Shown: positions 1-11,170 of the stretch, one piece after another
Numbering within the stretch: position 1 is the stretch's first letter
Layout: the number at the start of each line of letters is the position of its first letter
From: Micractinium sp. NFX-FRZ
Lineage: Eukaryota > Chlorophyta > Trebouxiophyceae > Chlorellales > Chlorellaceae
Length of the DNA stretch: 28,945 bases
Reading direction: 5' to 3'
Assembly: GCA_029339195.1 (NCBI GenBank)
Contig: JAPTJF010000616.1
Coordinates: 1 to 28,945 of the forward strand
The notes under the pieces: generated by a model
Databases searched by the model: none
Told to the model about the DNA's origin: nothing
The model's input: only the letters and a program-made list of their open reading frames with translations
Position numbers and translations under genes: made by a program

Positions 1-3000
1 GGTGATGGAGCCACACTTGCGCGCCTTCTGCAGGTAGCTCAGGCCGCCCTGCAGCAGGACAGTGTGAGGAGGAGCGGGCGCTCAGCATGGAGGCTGCCCA
101 GAATCTTGCACGCCGCTGCGGGGCCTGCTATCAGTCAATCACTGACCACCAAGCTCTGCGTCCAGCATAACGGAAACATGCCACAACTCAGGCCGCCCAA
201 CCACGCCTCCCCCTTTCCGAAGCCCCCGTCCAAGCACCCCAATTCCTGCCCGCCCCTTCTCCCCCCGGCCTCACCGAAGCCTCCTGGCGCAGCACTGCCT
301 CAAAGATGCCCAGCTGGATGTTGAGGAAGGCGGAGTCGGGGAACTGGGCCAGGCCGGCGCGCAGCACATTGCCCGCGCACTCCACCCACAGCGGGAAGGG
401 CACCCAGTCCAGCGACGCGTTGCGCTGCAGCTTGTGGCACACCCTGCGGGGAGAGAGGGTTGGGGATGCAGGCGAGCGTGTGAGAGCGTTATGAAACAGC
501 GACCACTTCCAAGAGTGGCGCTTGCCAGACGTATGGGCACACAACCACAGACTCCCCGCTCGAATCCTGCCTTGCCCCTCTCCTTGCCCCTCTCTGCCTC
601 TACCGCACCCCGACCAATTATCTGCACTTCCTCTCCCTGAAGCCACGCCCCCCCAACCCCCCAACCCCCACCCACCCACCTGGCCACCACCTCTACCTCG
701 TCCTCATCCAGGAAGCGGTACACCTCACGCTTTGCCTGCTGCGGCGTCCAGCGCTGGAACAGCAGCGCCACGCGCCACATGCGGTGCAGGCGCAGCCAGC
801 TGAGGGAGGCACAGGCCAGGCCCACCGGGGCCATGCCCGCCAGGAAGGCCACCGTCAGGCGTGGCCAGTGCTGCAGGGGGCGGGAATGGCGAGGAGCAGG
901 CAGGTGAGAGCAAGCATGTGGGATGGGGAGGGAGACGGCTGACGGGGACCAGTTAATCACTCATAATATGAGTTCCTGTGCATGCCTGCCAGCACCAAAT
1001 GTTTACTCACTCTTCATTCGCAGCCCCCCACCCTTCTTCAGCCCCCAACATCAACCCTAGCACCAGCGACCTGCCTGCGGGTAGTAGATGCCAATGAGGG
1101 CCAGCACCGCCGCGTACCAGCACCAGGAGTAGAGGAAGGCCTCGGTGATGTTGAGGTAGGCACGGTGGTAGGGCACGCGCCTGCGGCGAGGGTGCGGGGT
1201 GGTAGGAGGCAACACATGCTCGTGATCTGCAAGCTGTGTAGCTGGTGCTCTGGCTGCCTCAGCGGTGCTGGCATCTTGCCTGGGTACGCCTGCCGGTGCA
1301 CAACCTGGCCACACCCCACCACCCCACCTGATGGTGAGGTACAGGAACCAGGTCATGAGCGCCACGTTGACCCACCCCTGGTGCAGCATGTTGGGAGGTG
1401 GATGCAGGACGTCAGCGTAAGGGGGTTGGTTGAGATGGGCAGGGCGGAGGTGGCGAGCAACCAGGGGGATGCAACTGGCCACCCACAAACCAAAGCGGTG
1501 CACGCTTTCAGATAGAACCGACATTGCCCGACTCCCATGCACCCTCACCTCCCAGCGGGGCACCGTTTTCAGCGCCAGCGGCACCAGGGGGAGGACGAAC
1601 TTGATGCAGCGGCGCAGGAAGAAGTGGTTGCCGGCTGCCCATGGCATGGGTGGAGGGCAGAGGGAAAATAAGAGGGTGAGCCCAAAAGCTTAATCGGTCA
1701 TGACCGAACGGCGAGTGTGGCAGGCGCTGCAGAGGTGCACACGGCTGAGGCCTGTCAGGCTCATAAGCGCTGCTCAGCACACGAGCATGCGCAGCACTCA
1801 CCCGACAGGGAGAGCAGGTTGGGGGAGAGCGGCTCCGAGGCGCCTGTCTCGATCAGCGCAAACAGCACGCTCAGCGCCTCGAACAAGATGGCCATGACCA
1901 GGGACAGGCCAAACATGGCGCCCTGAGGCATCTCAAAGCACGCTGCAGCGGGTGTGGGGGCAGGTAGCAAGGCGGGAGGTGCGCTAAGGGCCCGAGACAA
2001 GCACGTCCAGGTCGGACGGCAGGCCCAGGCAGGCAGGAACCCATGTGACTGGGCTACTTGTCCTTGCTATCTGTCTCCTCTACAGCAGCCCCCAGCTCTG
2101 TGCACAGGCCCCCCCACCTCTGTCTGGGAAGTAGTAGTTGGTGTATCCCAGCGCCTTGCTGTTGCAGTTGATGCCCACGGTGAAGAGCAGGAGGTAGGAG
2201 GTCTGCAGGGTGGTGAACGCGATGCAGATGACGATGCGCAGCAGGTGGCTGGGCCTGCGGCGGGGCAGAGGGAGGGGCAGGGAGACAGCGTGGTGGGAGA
2301 CTCCAGCGAGCAGGGTGGGCAGGAGGGACTTGATGACTATTTTGCAGAGTGGCCAACACTTACAGTGCCGCCTGCTTGCCCACCACGTCATGCTGGGCAT
2401 GAGCTTGCCCACCTGCTGCTATCCCTGCCCCGGCTGCCATGGCTCGCCGCCGGCCTCACTCCTTCCCATGCCCCAGCCAGACCACGCAACTGCCCAGCTG
2501 CGCCACTCACCACTGCCACCGGAACTTGGTCTTGTGGCGCAGCGCAAAGTGCAGCCAGAGCACGACGGCCAGCAGAGCCAGCAGCAGAGCGGTGCCGCCA
2601 AACAGCGTGCCCTCGTATGTCTTGTAGCTGCGCTGCGTGATGGCGTACTGCAGCTGCAGCTTCATGTAGAGGCGCCAGAACCTGTGTGGGCGGGGGCGGG
2701 ATGCAAGACAAAGCTCATGCGTAGACGAGCGGGCTGCGCTGTGTTGAGGCGCGGGCGCTTGCCAAGGTTGCTTCGACCAATCCCTGGCGGCTCTGTAGCT
2801 CAGTGCGACGCTGCCTCCATTTCCTAAGCCCTCAGCCTCACGTGTTGCCCTGCCAGTCGACGTCCCAGGCAAAGCTGGGGCCAAAGAAGAGGATGAGCAG
2901 CTGCACCCACTGCAGCATCGTGGCCAGCAGCACGTAGCGCCAGTCTGCACAGGGCAGGGCAGTGAGCAGTGTGGGTGTGGACACAGGCAGGGTGGGTGCT

Positions 3001-3556
3001 GACGAGGTGGGTGCTGGTCAGGTGGGTGCTGGCCAAGCTCGGAGGGTGGTGGGGGTGGGTGATCGCAAGACTCCTCGCGTGCTGGTGACAAGGCTTTGAA
3101 GGATTTGCAAAAAGCATGCTGTGGAGGAGAGGCCCTCTGAGAGCTCTCGGCACCAAACCAGCACCCTGCCCGGCCGGCGTGCGCTGCTCCCCCTGACCAA
3201 CCCTTTGATTGCTTACCAGCGGGCAGCCAGCGGTTGGTGTAGATGTAGAAGAGCACTCCAAAGAAGGTCTCCTGCAGTCAGGGTAACGGGTGGGAGGAGG
3301 CTTGAGGCAGGCAGGAAGCCAGGCACCGTCAAAGCGGCAAGTGGCGACAGGCACAGCCGGGCGAGCACGCCAGCACCCACCAACCGCCGCAGCCCCAGGC
3401 AGCACCCACCTTGGTGCTGGAGCTGCTTCCACGCAGCAAGTCGTTGTTGTCGCCACCGTCTTCGCGGCCCAGCACTCCCATCGACTCGTGGCTCGCCTCG
3501 CTGGTGGCGCCCTCCGAGGAGGGCGCGCCGCTGCCGACGGAGCCGGGCCCCGCCAT
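1..3556 (-). CDS. Tiny-macrocyst (TmcB/TmcC)-like multi-pass membrane protein, copy 1, 3' end outside window
   Basis: Partial gene, 468 codons. Exons in transcription order: 3556-3410, 3271-3217, 2944-2842, 2681-2511, 2254-2118, 1942-1802, 1634-1549, 1377-1328, 1180-1075, 870-680, 443-275, 48-1. All phases join, and all introns are GT-AG except the one at 1074-871, which begins GC. After a polar Ser/Gly/Asp N-terminus (about 50 residues) come 7-8 hydrophobic segments (for example VLLATMLQWVQLLILFF, LLLALLAVVLWLHFAL and FGLSLVMAILFEALSVLF). A polar segment then ends in FLNIQLGIFEAVLRQ and GGLSYLQKARK, which resembles the start of the TmcB/TmcC TPR-like region found in many algal PAS-containing membrane proteins. 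The family call is from memory of this motif; biochemical function is unknown, with a membrane sensor or scaffold role possible. ATG at 3556 is the first ATG of the open frame. A second copy lies at 25379-28945. Confidence 0.8.
2991..3035. repeat. 15-bp minisatellite in intron 2 of copy 1
   Basis: About three tandem units of the pattern GGTGGGTGCTGRYSA. The same array sits in the matching intron of the second copy near 25904-25948, so it predates the duplication. Confidence 0.75.
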
Positions 3557-5017
3557 CGCCGCTCTGCTGCTGCACTCTACCGTTCCGAACGCTAGCTGCC
3601 TGGCGATCACAGGTGCCCACCCGGCCCGCTGTGCTCCTCGTTTGCAGAGGAGCGGGGCGGAGAGGCCGCGCGGATGGTCAAGGCGCTGCCCTGCCTAGAG
3701 AGAGCACCGCTGCTGCCTCGGCTGGGCCCAGCGGACTATTTGACGGCCAAGTCAGGCCGTGGCTGTCGTTAGCGAGCGGCCGGAACGCGAGTGCCTTTCG
3801 ACCGAGCGGCCTTCAATCGTTTTCGCCTGTCTGCACCCGCCGACTGTCCGCGGAGGGTTGCGGTATAGCGCTCGAGGACTAACAGCTCCAGGCGGGAAGG
3901 TGGCTGAGAGCTCGCCATGTGCCAGGTCACCCCTGCCGCCCAAATTTGCGGCGGCATCGTCATGCCACCATGCAGCATCCCTAAACAGTGGGAGCCATGC
4001 AGCCTGCTTTAGCCGTTCAGTTTCATCCAGTGGCTTGCTGCATCTGCAACGGCTGCCTCCCCGTGCCACCCGCCTGCTTTTGCAGCCGCCCTACTTCTCC
4101 AAGTTCCCAAGCATGCAAGAACTCCATGCCGCATGTAGTGGCACTCAGTGCATGAAGGCTTGCAGTGCCGTGCATCAAGCTGGCACCACATGAGTGTGCA
4201 CGCGTGTTGCTCAATCATGAGGAGTATATTTCAAGGGTTGGACGCTCATGCAGCACGCCTGTGTGGTTCCAACAGCGGTGGCAAAGGCAGAGCTGGCCTC
4301 TGAAGGGCCCGCCCCAGTGTGTATAAGGCAATGGTTACGGAATGCATGCTATAATCGGAGGTGCTGGGCCGAACCTCAGGCGTGTCCAGCCCAACCTTAC
4401 TTTGATTGCACCATCCTCCCGGACCAGCGGCCGGCGCAGGCTGCTGTATGACGCTTCCAGTCACCACCCGTCTCCACCTGGCCAACACTCGGACGTGGCA
4501 GTTGGAGATGCGCGCCAGCGCCCACTACATACATTTGAAACGCTTGTGCATCACTTTCATTGCTTGCAGGGCTTTCATGGTGCACCAGTTGCTCGTCTTC
4601 TGCCTTGCCATCGTCAGCCTGCGCCGCCTAGCTGGCGTGATGACTCGACGTGCTTGCTTACTCGCTGATTTACGCACCGAGCGCCATGGCATCACACGGA
4701 TGGTATATTTGAAGAGAGCGCCCAGATTATTGCTCGAGGCGCCGCTACCCCGTCTTTCGCCTAGCAGGCACATGTGCAGCTCCGGGCCGGCGCAATGAGA
4801 AGTCTGCGCACCTTTGACATTCGTTCTTGTTGGTGTGGACGTTGCTCGCAAGGTGCGGGCAGGCGGCGCCACCGCCCATCGGCCCGCCAGCCTGCCGCCA
4901 GGCGCCGCTGCTGCCCGCTGCCGCCGCGTAGCACAACGTGCACCCCTGGCACGCCCTGGGTTGCAGGTCCGGCCCTTTTACTCCTGTGGCTATAGCAGCG
5001 CGCAAGCAGCGGCATTG
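3557..5017. promoter_or_regulatory. Divergent intergenic region between the Tmc-like gene (minus) and the glycosyltransferase (plus)
   Basis: 1461 bp with no convincing gene. Bases 3557-3974 belong to the inverted repeat and must hold the proximal promoter and 5' UTR of the minus-strand gene. Bases 3975-5017 are unique and less GC-rich. AT-rich TATATTT motifs occur at about 4224-4230 and 4704-4710; the second lies about 310 bp upstream of the glycosyltransferase ATG and could be a TATA element. An open frame runs from 4814 into exon 1 of the glycosyltransferase but has no ATG before 5018. No RNA gene was recognised. Confidence 0.5.
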
Positions 5018-8000
5018 ATGAAAGTGGTGATTGCCGGCACGGGCCCGCGCATGCCGCGCTGGCTGCCACCGATTGTGGCCCTTGCCGCCTTCCTGGTCAT
5101 CAGCCAGCTGCTCGCATCACGGCAGCACTTACTAGCCCGTGGCCATCCACGGGACGGCGGCAACGACAGTCCTGTGAACCGCTCCTTGGGCGGCGTTTTG
5201 GTGCAGCCAGAGGCTCGGCCAGCTGCCAGCGCCGCTGCCGAGCCTGGCGGCGGCAGCACGTCCGGCAGCCGCCTTGCTCCAGGGGCAGCACGTGCACCAC
5301 AAGCGGGAGCGGCGGCGGCAGCGCCAGTGGGCAAGGAGGCAGCGTTGACGCTGCTGGGGCAGGTACCGGAGGGCACGCTGGCGTGTGAGGTCAGCGGGTA
5401 CTGCAGCGTGGGCCGGGTGAAGACGTGGCGGGGCGACATTGCCACCAACCCGGCGCTGAGAGGGATGCTGGAGGCGGTGTCGTTCAAGAAGGAGGTGGGA
5501 GGTGCAGGGAGGCAGGCAGCAGGGGTGCAGGGTGGTGATCCGGGGTGTACTTTTGTAGTGGGGGTGTCAGGAGGGAACTGGAGGTTGAGGAACATGCACA
5601 CGCACGGCAGCAGCTGATGTAGTCGGGCGAGTGGACATGAGGAGGCTGCCACATCGGCCCAGCCCTGCCCCACTGCCCTGTTCTTCCCTGGCCTACTCTG
5701 TGGCCGCATCCTGCTGCCATACATGTACGGACCCCGCCCCCTCCACTGCGTCGCCAGGTCATCATGACGCCGCTCAGCACGCCCTCGGGCCTCTGGGCTG
5801 AGATGTCGGTCAACCTGGTGAAGAGCTTGGAAGCCCTGGGTGCGCCCATATATAGTGCAACCTTTGAGCCGCGGCGTGCCACAGCTTGCCGTGTCCTCAG
5901 TGCACTGTGCTGGCCACTGCGTGTCGCTGGGAAGCCGTGCCATCTGTGCACATGCACGCGTCTGCACAGCGCCGCTCAGCGCCCTCAGCGCTGCACCCTG
6001 GGCAAGAGAGTTGCGGGCGGGGTGCGCCCACGCGCCCAGCTGCTGCACCTGCCTGCCTGCCCGGCCCACAAGCTCCTCTCGTCCCTCCCCATCGCAGGTC
6101 TGGCCAACGTTGTCCTGCTGACTCCAGAGGAGCGCGTGTGCACCTCCCTGCCGGCAGTTTTCAGCAACATCAGCTGCGTGTGGGACACGCGGCAGGGGGC
6201 TGAGGCGGCAGGCCTCCTTGCGCTGGACGCATTCTGGGCCAAGCGCTGGTGGGTGTGACACGCACAGGGATACCGCCTGCCTGCCTGCCTGCCTTGTCTG
6301 CACCCCCTCCTGCATGACGGCGTACCTGCCTGCCTGCCCGCCCGCCTGCTTGCCTGCCTGCCTGTCAAGCCAGCTGCCCACGCCGCGTGCAGGGAGACGT
6401 CTGCCCGCATTCTGCGCATGGGATACCACCTGCTGGTGGTCGACTCAGGTGCGCTGCGCTGCGCTGTGCTGTGCTGTGCTGTGCTGCGCTGTACGGGTGC
6501 GGCTTTTTACACATGTGTGGCTCCTCACATTCAGTGGGGTGCACCGTCCGTGCGCAGGCGTGTTAACAGCAGCAGCAGATGTCTCCAGGCGCCTCTTACC
6601 GCTTGCCGCAGCACTCCCACTGCTGCCGCCCGTGGTGCTGCCGCCTGCCTCTCTGCTACAGACGCCATGTTTCACCATGACCCCTACATCTTCCTCAAGA
6701 CTGGCCCTCTTTCCCAGTACAACTTCCTGTTTCAAAACGATGGGCCTGACGGAGTCGGTGCGCACCCCGGGGGGCTTCCCTGCATCGACCCCCTATGATG
6801 GGAGAATTGCTGTCTTTCGCACCCGCTGCTGCGCTGTGGCCCGATGCGCGGTGGCCGTGTGGGTGCACCCCTCTGCCTGCCCACCCTTGGCGCCTGCCTT
6901 CCCCTACTGACCCGGTGTACCGCCTGACGGTCTTGCCCCCTGCCAGGCATTCCCGTCAACTGCGGCGTGATGTACTGGCAGAACGTGCACCCATCCGGAC
7001 CGTCCGTCTGGGCAGCAGTGGAGCATGCGGACCGGACCATCAGGCAAGCGGGGCCGCCGTTCAGTCCAATGCCCCCATCCCTCTTGCAGCGCCAACCTGT
7101 CAGCCAAGGTGACGTGCTTGCCAGGTATGCACGTGCACATATTCGGTGTGCACATTAGGGTATGTTTTCTTGTTCCCTACCAGTCCAGACGCTGCCCACG
7201 TGTGCAGGCAGCGTGAGGGGGCCGAGGAGATGGCGAAGGTGTACCCTGGCTGGACGGTTGGCCACACTTGGGAGCAGGTGAATGCCACTGGGCGCACGCA
7301 GCTGCAAGGCAAATGTGTGCAAGGCAAGCGGAGGCACATGAAGCGAGGCACAGTGTGCGGTGCACGCTGACCGCCGCTTGCGGTGGGGCGCTCCATCCCA
7401 AGCCAGGCTCTCTTAACTGGTCCATGTTTGTGCCGTTCACCCTTCTACCCATGCAGGGTGTCTGGGCAGACATGGTGAGAGCAGCGCCTGCTGCAGAAGC
7501 AGCTGCACGAGTCGTGGGGGGAGTGGTGGTTGTGGCACCCTGCACACCCAGCCGGGAGGTGCTCCAGAAATTCACAAGCTAAGCAGTGACGGCCCCAGGC
7601 CCATCTTCGTGCTCCAGCTTGCGCACAAGGTACGCCATATGTCGACCCTTTCTCGACCCCTCGTCCCCAATCTCGACCCCTGCCTCAGGTCTTCACCCTG
7701 GACAACGGCGCCCCCAGGCACTTTATGGTGCGCCACATCCCAACCGAGGAGTGGAAGCGGGAGATGGGCCCCCGGCAGCTCTTCAAGGAAGTGTGTGAGC
7801 CCCTTGCTGGCTTCCCGCCCCAGTGGTCCAACGTAAGCACTGCCGCAGTACTGGCGTGGCAAAGCCCAACCGAAGCAGCTGCCACCTGCTGCTGGCAGTC
7901 GTGGGCGCGACTCTGCTGCTGCTGCTGCCGCCAAAGCGTGCTGCTGCTGCTGCTGCTCCTGCTGCCGGCGAAGCGTGCAGGAAGGTCAGATGCGAGCAGG

Positions 8001-10688
8001 CAGGGTGGGGGCAGGCATGGGGGTCGGCAGCAGGCAGGCGGGGCGCGAAGAGGCAGGATTGGCGGGGGCGGGCAGGTAGGCAGCGCCAGGCCCTCCTGAT
8101 CCCCACCACGCCCCACCTTATGTGTCTGTGCATGTCCATGCCGCAGGTGTCTGGCATCCAGAAGGACCTGCCCTTCTGCTACTTCCAAGACCTCCCGCTG
8201 CCCCGCCCGCCCAGCGCCGCCTGGTGGGAGCAGCACGGCCACCTGTTCTACCCCACACAGCGAGGCCCGCGCTCGCTGGCGTTCATGCAGGTGGGCTGCT
8301 ACAGTGTGCCGCGGACCTATCTGCACCTGTGATCTCACGACAGCCGAGGAGCAGAGCAGGGAAATCTTGTGGCCCGCTGCGGTGTGGAGCTGGCCCCGCT
8401 GGGGCATTGCTGCGAGCCTGGGCAGAGCAGACCACCGCTGGCATGGTGTCCTGTGTGATTCCTGTGGCCCGCTGCCCCTCTGGCCTGGGTGCAGCTCATC
8501 CGCAACGCCTCGGACCAGCCCTACGCTGAGCTGGGCCAACCTTGGCAGCCGCCGCAGCCGCCGCCTGCTCCCGAGCATGCCGCCTACCTCCCCTCCTTTT
8601 TCGCATCGGCCTACGGGTTCAGGGGCGCCCACTTCTTCGGGGCAGCCTCGCCGCCTCCACAAGTGCGCTGCCGTGCATGCTGCGGTTGTGCCAGGAGAGC
8701 ACTGCCGTGCCGATCACGTTGCTGTTTCCGTGCTCAGTGGCGCACACCTCTGTGGGTTTGACAAGGTGTAGGCGGCAGTGCGGTTGTTGCGACAAGGTGT
8801 AGGTGGTAGTGCGGTTGTGCTGCACCGATGGGTGCAATCAGAATGAGAACGGGTCCGATCAAAGGAATGCTCTGGTTGTGGGTGCCGCTACTCAACGACG
8901 GCTGGCCTGCCTGCCTGCCTGCCTGCCTGCAGGTCATCTCCCACCTGGTGTTTGTGGCCAATTATTACACAGACTGGAAGGCGTACATCTTCCGGGGCCA
9001 CGGCTGGTGAGCTGTGCATGTGCCACGGTGGCCCTGCAACGGTGGCATCGTTTAGTCTGGAGTCGGAGCCAGCAGGGGGTCTGCCGCCCCGAGAGGCCCG
9101 ACCCCCCGCAACTCTGTTCCCAACCTTGCTACTGTGCATCTTACTTGGTGCTGCTCCCCGCCCATGCCCCTCCGGCCAGGTGGCACTGGGAGGTGACGGA
9201 GGCGTTCAACAATGGCAGCATGCTGGATGTGCCCGCACCCCAGCTGCTCATGCTGGCGCCGGGGGTGGCGCTGCTGACGCAGACGGAACGCGGGTTTGCG
9301 GACGAGGTTGGCAAGGTGAGGGCCCAGGGAGGGCAGGGCAGGGTGGCAGCAAGGCAGGCTGATGGGCCAGCCAGGGTCCACGTGGGGTGGTGAGACAGCG
9401 GGCGGCACACGGTGGGCAGACGCGCTGGCTGGCGCCAGCCGGGCGGGGCACGAGTGCGTTGCCCTCGCTGAGTGCGCCGCTTGCGCAGGCTGGCCTGCGG
9501 TCTTCTGCCTGCTCTGCGTCTCACTGCCCCGCTCTTCGCCCTCCCTGCCTGTGTGCCCCGCGGCTCGCCCGCAGCTGGCCCAGCTGGCAGTGGCCCTGGG
9601 GCGCCGACTGGTGGTGCCGCCCGTGCCCTGCGACAGCCCCTGGCTGGGCATCTGGAACGAGGTGCCTGCACGAGAGGCAGCCTTCCCCCACCTTCCCAAG
9701 TGGGCGCAGTCGTATGATGCCGCGCAGGTGGGAGGGTGTGTGAGGATAGTTTGGCTGCGTTCTGGATGGGCGATGCGCTGGCGGGCTGGGCTGGCGGGCG
9801 GGGCAGGCGAGCCTTGCACTCTTGGGCATCCCTTGCTGCCCCCCATGGTGGTCACCACTTTGTTCTGCCTGCCAATCAATCAATCAACCAATCAATTACA
9901 TTTCAAGTCCATGGGGAGCCAGCAGCGGTCCGATGCCAATGCTGCCAATGCCAATGCCAATGCCAATGCCAATGCCGCGCTGGCCTGCTTGCCCGCAGGC
10001 GCTGCAGTTCCCGGACCGCCAGCGCCCCGGCCGCTCCTACTGCCACTGGAACCGCTGCATCTACCCCGGCTGCTCCGCCAAGCTGCTGCCCCATGCCGAC
10101 GCTGTCGCCTACCTGGAGCGCAAGTTGACGAGGGAGCAGGTGGGGGGGCTGCGTGGTGGTGAGATGTGAGGGGGAAGGGGCCTTTCCTGCAAGAGCACAC
10201 GAGCGGCGGGGCCCCCTTGCAGGCTGAATCAGATGGATGCCACTGACACAGCCTGTGCGACCCATACTCTTGAGAGTGGTGGACCAGGAAGGGATCAGCT
10301 CGAGTACCGTCACGCATCCCCCATGCACGCCCTGCATACGTCTGTCCCGCAGGCCACGCCCTCGGATGCAAACACCCTGTGGTTCAAGGAGTGGCAGGCC
10401 GCTGGCGGCACAGCCACAGCCCCTGGTGCTGCCCCTGCGGTGGGCACGACGGTGGCGGCAGCGCAAGCGGCTGCTGTGCGCTTCTCTGCCGCCCCGGTGC
10501 TGTTCCTGGGCGCGCTGCCCCGGTTGGAGGGTGCGGTGCAGCAGCTTCCCGACAGCTTCGCAGCCAGCTGTCACTACCTGCTGCCTGACTACGAGTTCCA
10601 ACTCGACCAGGGCATGCAGCGGGCGCGGCAGGAGCAGCTGGCAGCGACGGCTGCAGCGGCAGGCAAGGCCACAGCTCGGGCGGCGTGA
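5018..10688 (+). CDS. GT77-type nucleotide-diphospho-sugar transferase (XEG113/RRA-like), type II membrane protein
   Basis: 806 residues in 17 exons: 5018-5494, 5758-5839, 6098-6248, 6393-6448, 6662-6757, 6947-7043, 7208-7277, 7457-7474, 7552-7629, 7689-7832, 8147-8290, 8495-8662, 8933-9006, 9180-9315, 9575-9727, 9999-10139, 10353-10688. Residues 16-34 form one hydrophobic signal anchor, followed by an Ala/Gly/Pro-rich stem to about 115, so the protein probably sits in the Golgi with a lumenal catalytic domain. MTPLSTPSGLWAEM, HLLVVDSDAMFHHDPY (DSD at 254-256, the expected nucleotide-sugar/metal site) and INCGVMYWQ fit the GT77 domain. GT77 members add arabinose or related sugars to cell-wall glycoproteins; the actual substrate here is unknown. 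About 380 C-terminal residues extend beyond that domain, with Cys at 663, 668 and 673. The join of exons 8-9 is the least certain: an 18-bp exon and a 77-bp intron were chosen to keep frame. Intron 6 starts GC. Confidence 0.8.
6275..6364. repeat. TGCC-type tetranucleotide repeat in glycosyltransferase intron 3
   Basis: Two blocks of CCTG repeats (about 6275-6295 and 6325-6364) fill much of the intron between 6249 and 6392. A shorter run of the same repeat is at 8908-8931, just before the acceptor of exon 13. Confidence 0.85.
6451..6490. repeat. Pentanucleotide microsatellite in glycosyltransferase intron 4
   Basis: Eight tandem units of GYGCT starting two bases after the donor of exon 4. The GT of the donor is immediately followed by the repeat. 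Confidence 0.85.
7911..7965. repeat. CTG-rich trinucleotide tract in glycosyltransferase intron 10
   Basis: Interrupted runs of (CTG)n, with a CCG-containing break, inside the 7833-8146 intron. Non-coding by the exon model. Confidence 0.8.
8760..8818. repeat. 31-bp tandem direct repeat in glycosyltransferase intron 12
   Basis: The 28-bp core GACAAGGTGTAGGYGGYAGT plus GCGGTTGT occurs at 8760-8787 and again at 8791-8818, with only two C/T differences. Confidence 0.9.
9873..9978. repeat. CAAT-type and CCAATG hexamer microsatellites in glycosyltransferase intron 15
   Basis: 9873-9896 holds AATC-type tetranucleotide repeats. 9935-9978 holds about seven CCAATG hexamers with one imperfect unit. 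Both lie in the intron that ends at the acceptor before 9999. Confidence 0.85.
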
Positions 10689-11170
10689 GCAAGCACCGGT
10701 GCTGCTGCGTGCTAGCGCTTTGCTGCAGGCAGCCACAACCTTGCCGTGTAACCTCCGCCTACCGCCCCCAGAGTATCTTGTCGCATGACAACTTGTGCAG
10801 CAGTGAAGAGTGTTCAACTGTGGTTCATCAGTCGGCAGCTTTACAGTCAGACAGCGGGGCAGGGGTGGACCGACAGGCAGGCGGGGCGCATGTGCACGGG
10901 ATGGGGCAGGATGGGTGGGGTCGGACAGCATGAGGCAGGACCGTGCCCTTCCTCTTCTCCCTGCCCCCTTGGAAGCTTGGTCAGCCAGCCAGCACTGGGA
11001 GCCCGTGGCCCCACAACCCAGCCAGCCAGCCAGCCACCTCTTCACCCCTCCCACTGCAACAGGGCGCGCACAAAGCGCTCCGGCGCGTACAGTGCCGCCC
11101 CCATGCCGATGGCCGAGCGCTGGGCCGATCCTGCCAGCTGGCAGACCGCCCCCCATGCCTCTCCCATGCT
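10689..11170. terminator. Convergent 3' region with two facing poly(A) signals
   Basis: 482 bp between two converging stop codons. TGTAA at 10747-10751 (plus) fits the glycosyltransferase 3' end, about 60 bp past its stop. TTACA at 10841-10845 is TGTAA on the minus strand and fits the DUF1995 gene, about 325 bp past its stop. The two signals are only about 90 bp apart. A CAGC tetranucleotide run is at 11019-11036. No gene was seen here. Confidence 0.6.

Larger units (their letters stand above)
1..3974 (-). repeat. Left arm of a large inverted duplication
   Basis: This stretch is the reverse complement of about 24973-28945. It includes the whole partial gene and about 420 bp upstream of its ATG. 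Homology fades at about 3974 near a shared TGCATGGTG. Exon lengths are identical between arms, introns carry many substitutions and small indels, and promoter sequence is roughly 85% similar by eye. The outermost 77 bp match perfectly. The arm continues beyond the window edge. Confidence 0.95.

Noticed and set aside
4814..5017. N-terminal extension of the glycosyltransferase upstream of 5018
   Set aside because: The extension begins at TTG with no in-frame ATG; the signal anchor fits naturally just after the ATG at 5018.
5840..6097. TATATATAG near 5848 as a promoter
   Set aside because: It lies inside glycosyltransferase intron 2 and no gene start follows it.
4990..6429. Minus-strand open frame of 479 codons opposite glycosyltransferase exons 1-3
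   Set aside because: Antisense shadow of a GC-rich coding exon, including readings of the TGCC repeats; no domain seen.
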